From assembly GCA_033032175.1 (NCBI GenBank), contig CM065307.1, positions 6,882,001 through 6,946,000 on the forward strand: a stretch of 64,000 nt of DNA, in the 5' to 3' direction. Below, piece by piece: positions 62,801 to 64,000 of the stretch. Each line of letters opens with the position of its first letter. The stretch's first letter is position 1. The DNA comes from Saturnia japonica (taxonomy: Eukaryota; Arthropoda; Insecta; Lepidoptera; Saturniidae). Position numbers and translations under genes: made by a program. The notes under the pieces were generated by a model. It saw only the letters and a program-made list of their open reading frames with translations. It was not told the origin of the DNA and searched no databases.

Positions 62801-63290
62801 TTGTGTTAGGAATATGGGATAGGAACTTTAAAAAAAAACTTAAAATTACTAGATTTTACGTACCTAATGACATTTTTATAGGAGTACCCAAAACTAAGAT
62901 TTAGCGTGCACTAAAGTAAGAAATGTTATGTTTAATCTTGCCATAAGCGAATATACCGCTATAATCATTAATTAGTGTTCAAGATTAAGTATTCTTAAAA
63001 GTACTTTATTAACTAAGTAGGTACATGCAATCCAGCTCCGACGATGAGCGCCGAAGGATGAGTTACTTATATATTTTTAAAGTCCGCTTTGTTATCTCCC
63101 ATCACTTCAAAAAATACTTGTTAAAGTTTTTATCTACGAAATCTTTTGACAGATTTACCCAGATGACCAGTTTGGTCTTGAATGGGTGGACTACAAGCCA
63201 AGTAGAAGAACTGTTATCATTGTGCATGGTTTCATGAGCCACAGCAACGCATCGTGGGTTATTGACATGACGAAAGCTTTCTTAGAATGG
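56764..63290 (+). CDS. Secreted lipase, pancreatic lipase family (5' exons, partial)
   Basis: Four coding exons, 56764-56863, 60670-60773, 61900-62061 and 63153-63290, join in phase to 168 codons, and the gene runs past the window edge. Exon one gives a signal peptide (MEIFTTSGGRLIFVLFLLNF). Exon two is an acidic pro-like segment (HISPEDLQEFLKVKINETAE). Exon three has VDCFGLGSLSQQIIKLF and HYYFSSRAQPNRVQ. Exon four has RRTVIIVHGFMSHSNASWV, the conserved HGF/HGFxSxxxxxW block before the catalytic core. The GxSxG serine, Asp and His would be in exons beyond 64000. Such proteins hydrolyse acylglycerols or phospholipids outside cells, in the gut or haemolymph. Which enzyme subgroup it belongs to cannot be told. 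Intron one is 3.8 kb. Confidence 0.87.
56864..58481. other. Lipase intron 1, left part
   Basis: AT-rich. A repeat fragment at 57355-57430 (TTTCTCGGAAACATCTC, TTAGATAATATTTTAC) matches one at 50570-50650. No gene seen. Confidence 0.45.
58482..58700. mobile_element. MITE with inverted ends
   Basis: Left end TAAAGGCTGGTTTTATAGTC...CCGTAAGCG and right end, reverse complemented, TATGGCTAATTTTATAGTGA...CGGTAAGCGC are imperfect inverted copies of about 45 bp. The interior is GC-richer than the host intron and non-coding. It lies in lipase intron 1. Confidence 0.6.
58701..60669. repeat. Lipase intron 1, right part
   Basis: AT-rich, with a retroposon-like fragment at 60345-60560 (TTTCCCGCGGCTTCGCTC, then a poorly conserved body with CCCAGTAGTTTAGGC). 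No exon with homology was found. Confidence 0.45.
60670..60773 (+). CDS. Lipase exon 2
   Basis: Acceptor TTTTACAG, donor GTAATA. Joins exon 1 in phase and encodes an acidic stretch with no catalytic residue (ESAENDLDYADIK at the end). This is the least certain exon, as it is poorly conserved. Confidence 0.72.
61267..61597. mobile_element. Long inverted-repeat element in lipase intron 2
   Basis: Arms of about 130-140 bp at 61267-61410 and 61465-61597 mirror each other. Shared blocks are AATAAAAAAAT...ATCGT, TTTACACGAAATTA, AACGAAATGAAAA and TAGGTA(T/C)GA(A/G)AC. The centre includes TGAGGTCGGTGCCGATTTTC; a related piece, ACCGACTTCAAAAAAAAGAG, is at 60880-60900. This is a foldback MITE of about 330 bp. 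Confidence 0.72.
61900..62061 (+). CDS. Lipase exon 3
   Basis: 54 codons in phase 0, between ATCCAG and GTAATG. VDCFGLGSLSQQI and NTHYYFSSRAQPNRVQ correspond to the N-terminal strand region of pancreatic-lipase-type proteins. Confidence 0.85.
62062..63152. repeat. Lipase intron 3 with SINE head
   Basis: The segment 62490-62620 carries, on the minus strand, a tRNA-like head (TGGCTTAGTGGTAAC, GATTTCGAATCTC) and GGAAAACATCGTGA, as in the SINE at 32755-32995. The rest is AT-rich. The open frame at 62256-62669 is an accident of the repeat. Confidence 0.6.
63153..63290 (+). CDS. Lipase exon 4
   Basis: 46 codons in phase 0, between TTTGACAG and GTAAGA. Contains TVIIVHGFMSHSNASW, the diagnostic block of the family. 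Confidence 0.92.
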
Positions 63291-64000
63291 GTAAGAATTT
63301 AATTGTAAATTATTCGATTAAGGACTTATGCTTACTAAAGTAATGTATGTGATATGAGGACTCCTTTGGTGTTTGTTAATCTTTTTACATGTAGTTGTGC
63401 TTAAATGGTTTATTATTGTATAAGTCAATGGTTTTAGTTATTGGTCGGCTAATGATAGATAAGGTGTTGAAATAAAATACACAAATAAAGATAAAGGACT
63501 TTTTAATCTTTAGGACTAAACATGAACAATTTTATAACGAAGTTACTTATCTCGGGAAGGTAGGTTAAACTGAAAAAAGTGACCGACCCGACCGACACTG
63601 AAATAGAACAAACACATACATATACCTATAGGATTTTCAAAACTTTGACAGTCGTGGAATTGGCCGAGCTGTGCTATGGGCAGATTTGTACGCATTGTTG
63701 TATGTACAGTAAGATTAGACGATGGTTCGTGTCGTTTTTTATATAACATATAACAGTTCGTACATGTTTGGTCGTCAGATAATATATAGCGAAAGGATCT
63801 TCGTTACTACCGGGTTTCCTACGACACCTTTCGAATTTTTTTTTTTCGTAACACGGCAATGTGTCGTTACTGTACCTGATGGTAAGCTTAGTACAATCCA
63901 ACAACAACGGTGACCACCAAGAAATCGACTGAATACAATCATCTCGGCAACTGAGCTCGAAATACGACAAACTAAAAAATTTAAAATGTTATAAAAGCCA
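63291..64000. other. Lipase intron 4 (start)
   Basis: Intronic to the window edge. A CCTGATGGTAAGC motif at about 63876-63888 is the only repeat feature noted. Confidence 0.45.

Overview
The window looks like a piece of an insect nuclear genome, most probably a moth or butterfly. It is AT-rich, its genes have short exons and long introns, and it is crowded with tRNA-derived SINEs and the short repeat tails typical of Lepidoptera. No species can be named from the sequence. All products were recognised by reading translations; no database was searched.

Five host genes are present. (1) The last two exons of Integrator subunit 4 (+, 345-1512; the gene starts left of the window). (2) A complete SRA1 homologue (-, 9120-8063, three exons). 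(3) A complete SDF2 gene (+, 15629-17520, four exons), encoding an ER-resident MIR-domain protein ending in HTEL. (4) A complete polo/PLK1 mitotic kinase gene (-, 36990-21284, ten coding exons, 568 aa). (5) The first four coding exons of a secreted pancreatic-lipase-family protein (+, 56764-63290, continuing past the right edge). For the four multi-exon genes, exon phases join without a break across every intron proposed.

Transposable elements fill much of the rest. Between IntS4 and SRA1 lie a small LTR element of the TRIM type (2226-3047) and a BEL/Pao retrotransposon (3169-7910) with near-identical LTRs and a 5-bp target duplication; the BEL/Pao element has lost its reverse transcriptase and integrase cores. 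A 2.1-kb hAT-like non-autonomous element (9256-11351) follows SRA1. Right of polo come an internally deleted LINE with a 13-bp target duplication (38495-41592), a hAT element with an 8-bp target duplication and a decayed transposase (43182-46109), a truncated Jockey-like LINE (about 48690-50016), a foldback MITE (52811-52978) and an apparently intact Tc1/mariner element with perfect 32-bp inverted repeats (53444-54737). A relic of a related mariner lies in a polo intron.

The host genes do not form a functional unit. The points most worth following are the mariner copy that may still be active, the retroelements that have lost their enzymatic cores yet carry signs of recent or complete insertion, and the BEL/Pao LTR placed where SRA1 transcripts should end. 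I found no evidence of a new multi-gene system.
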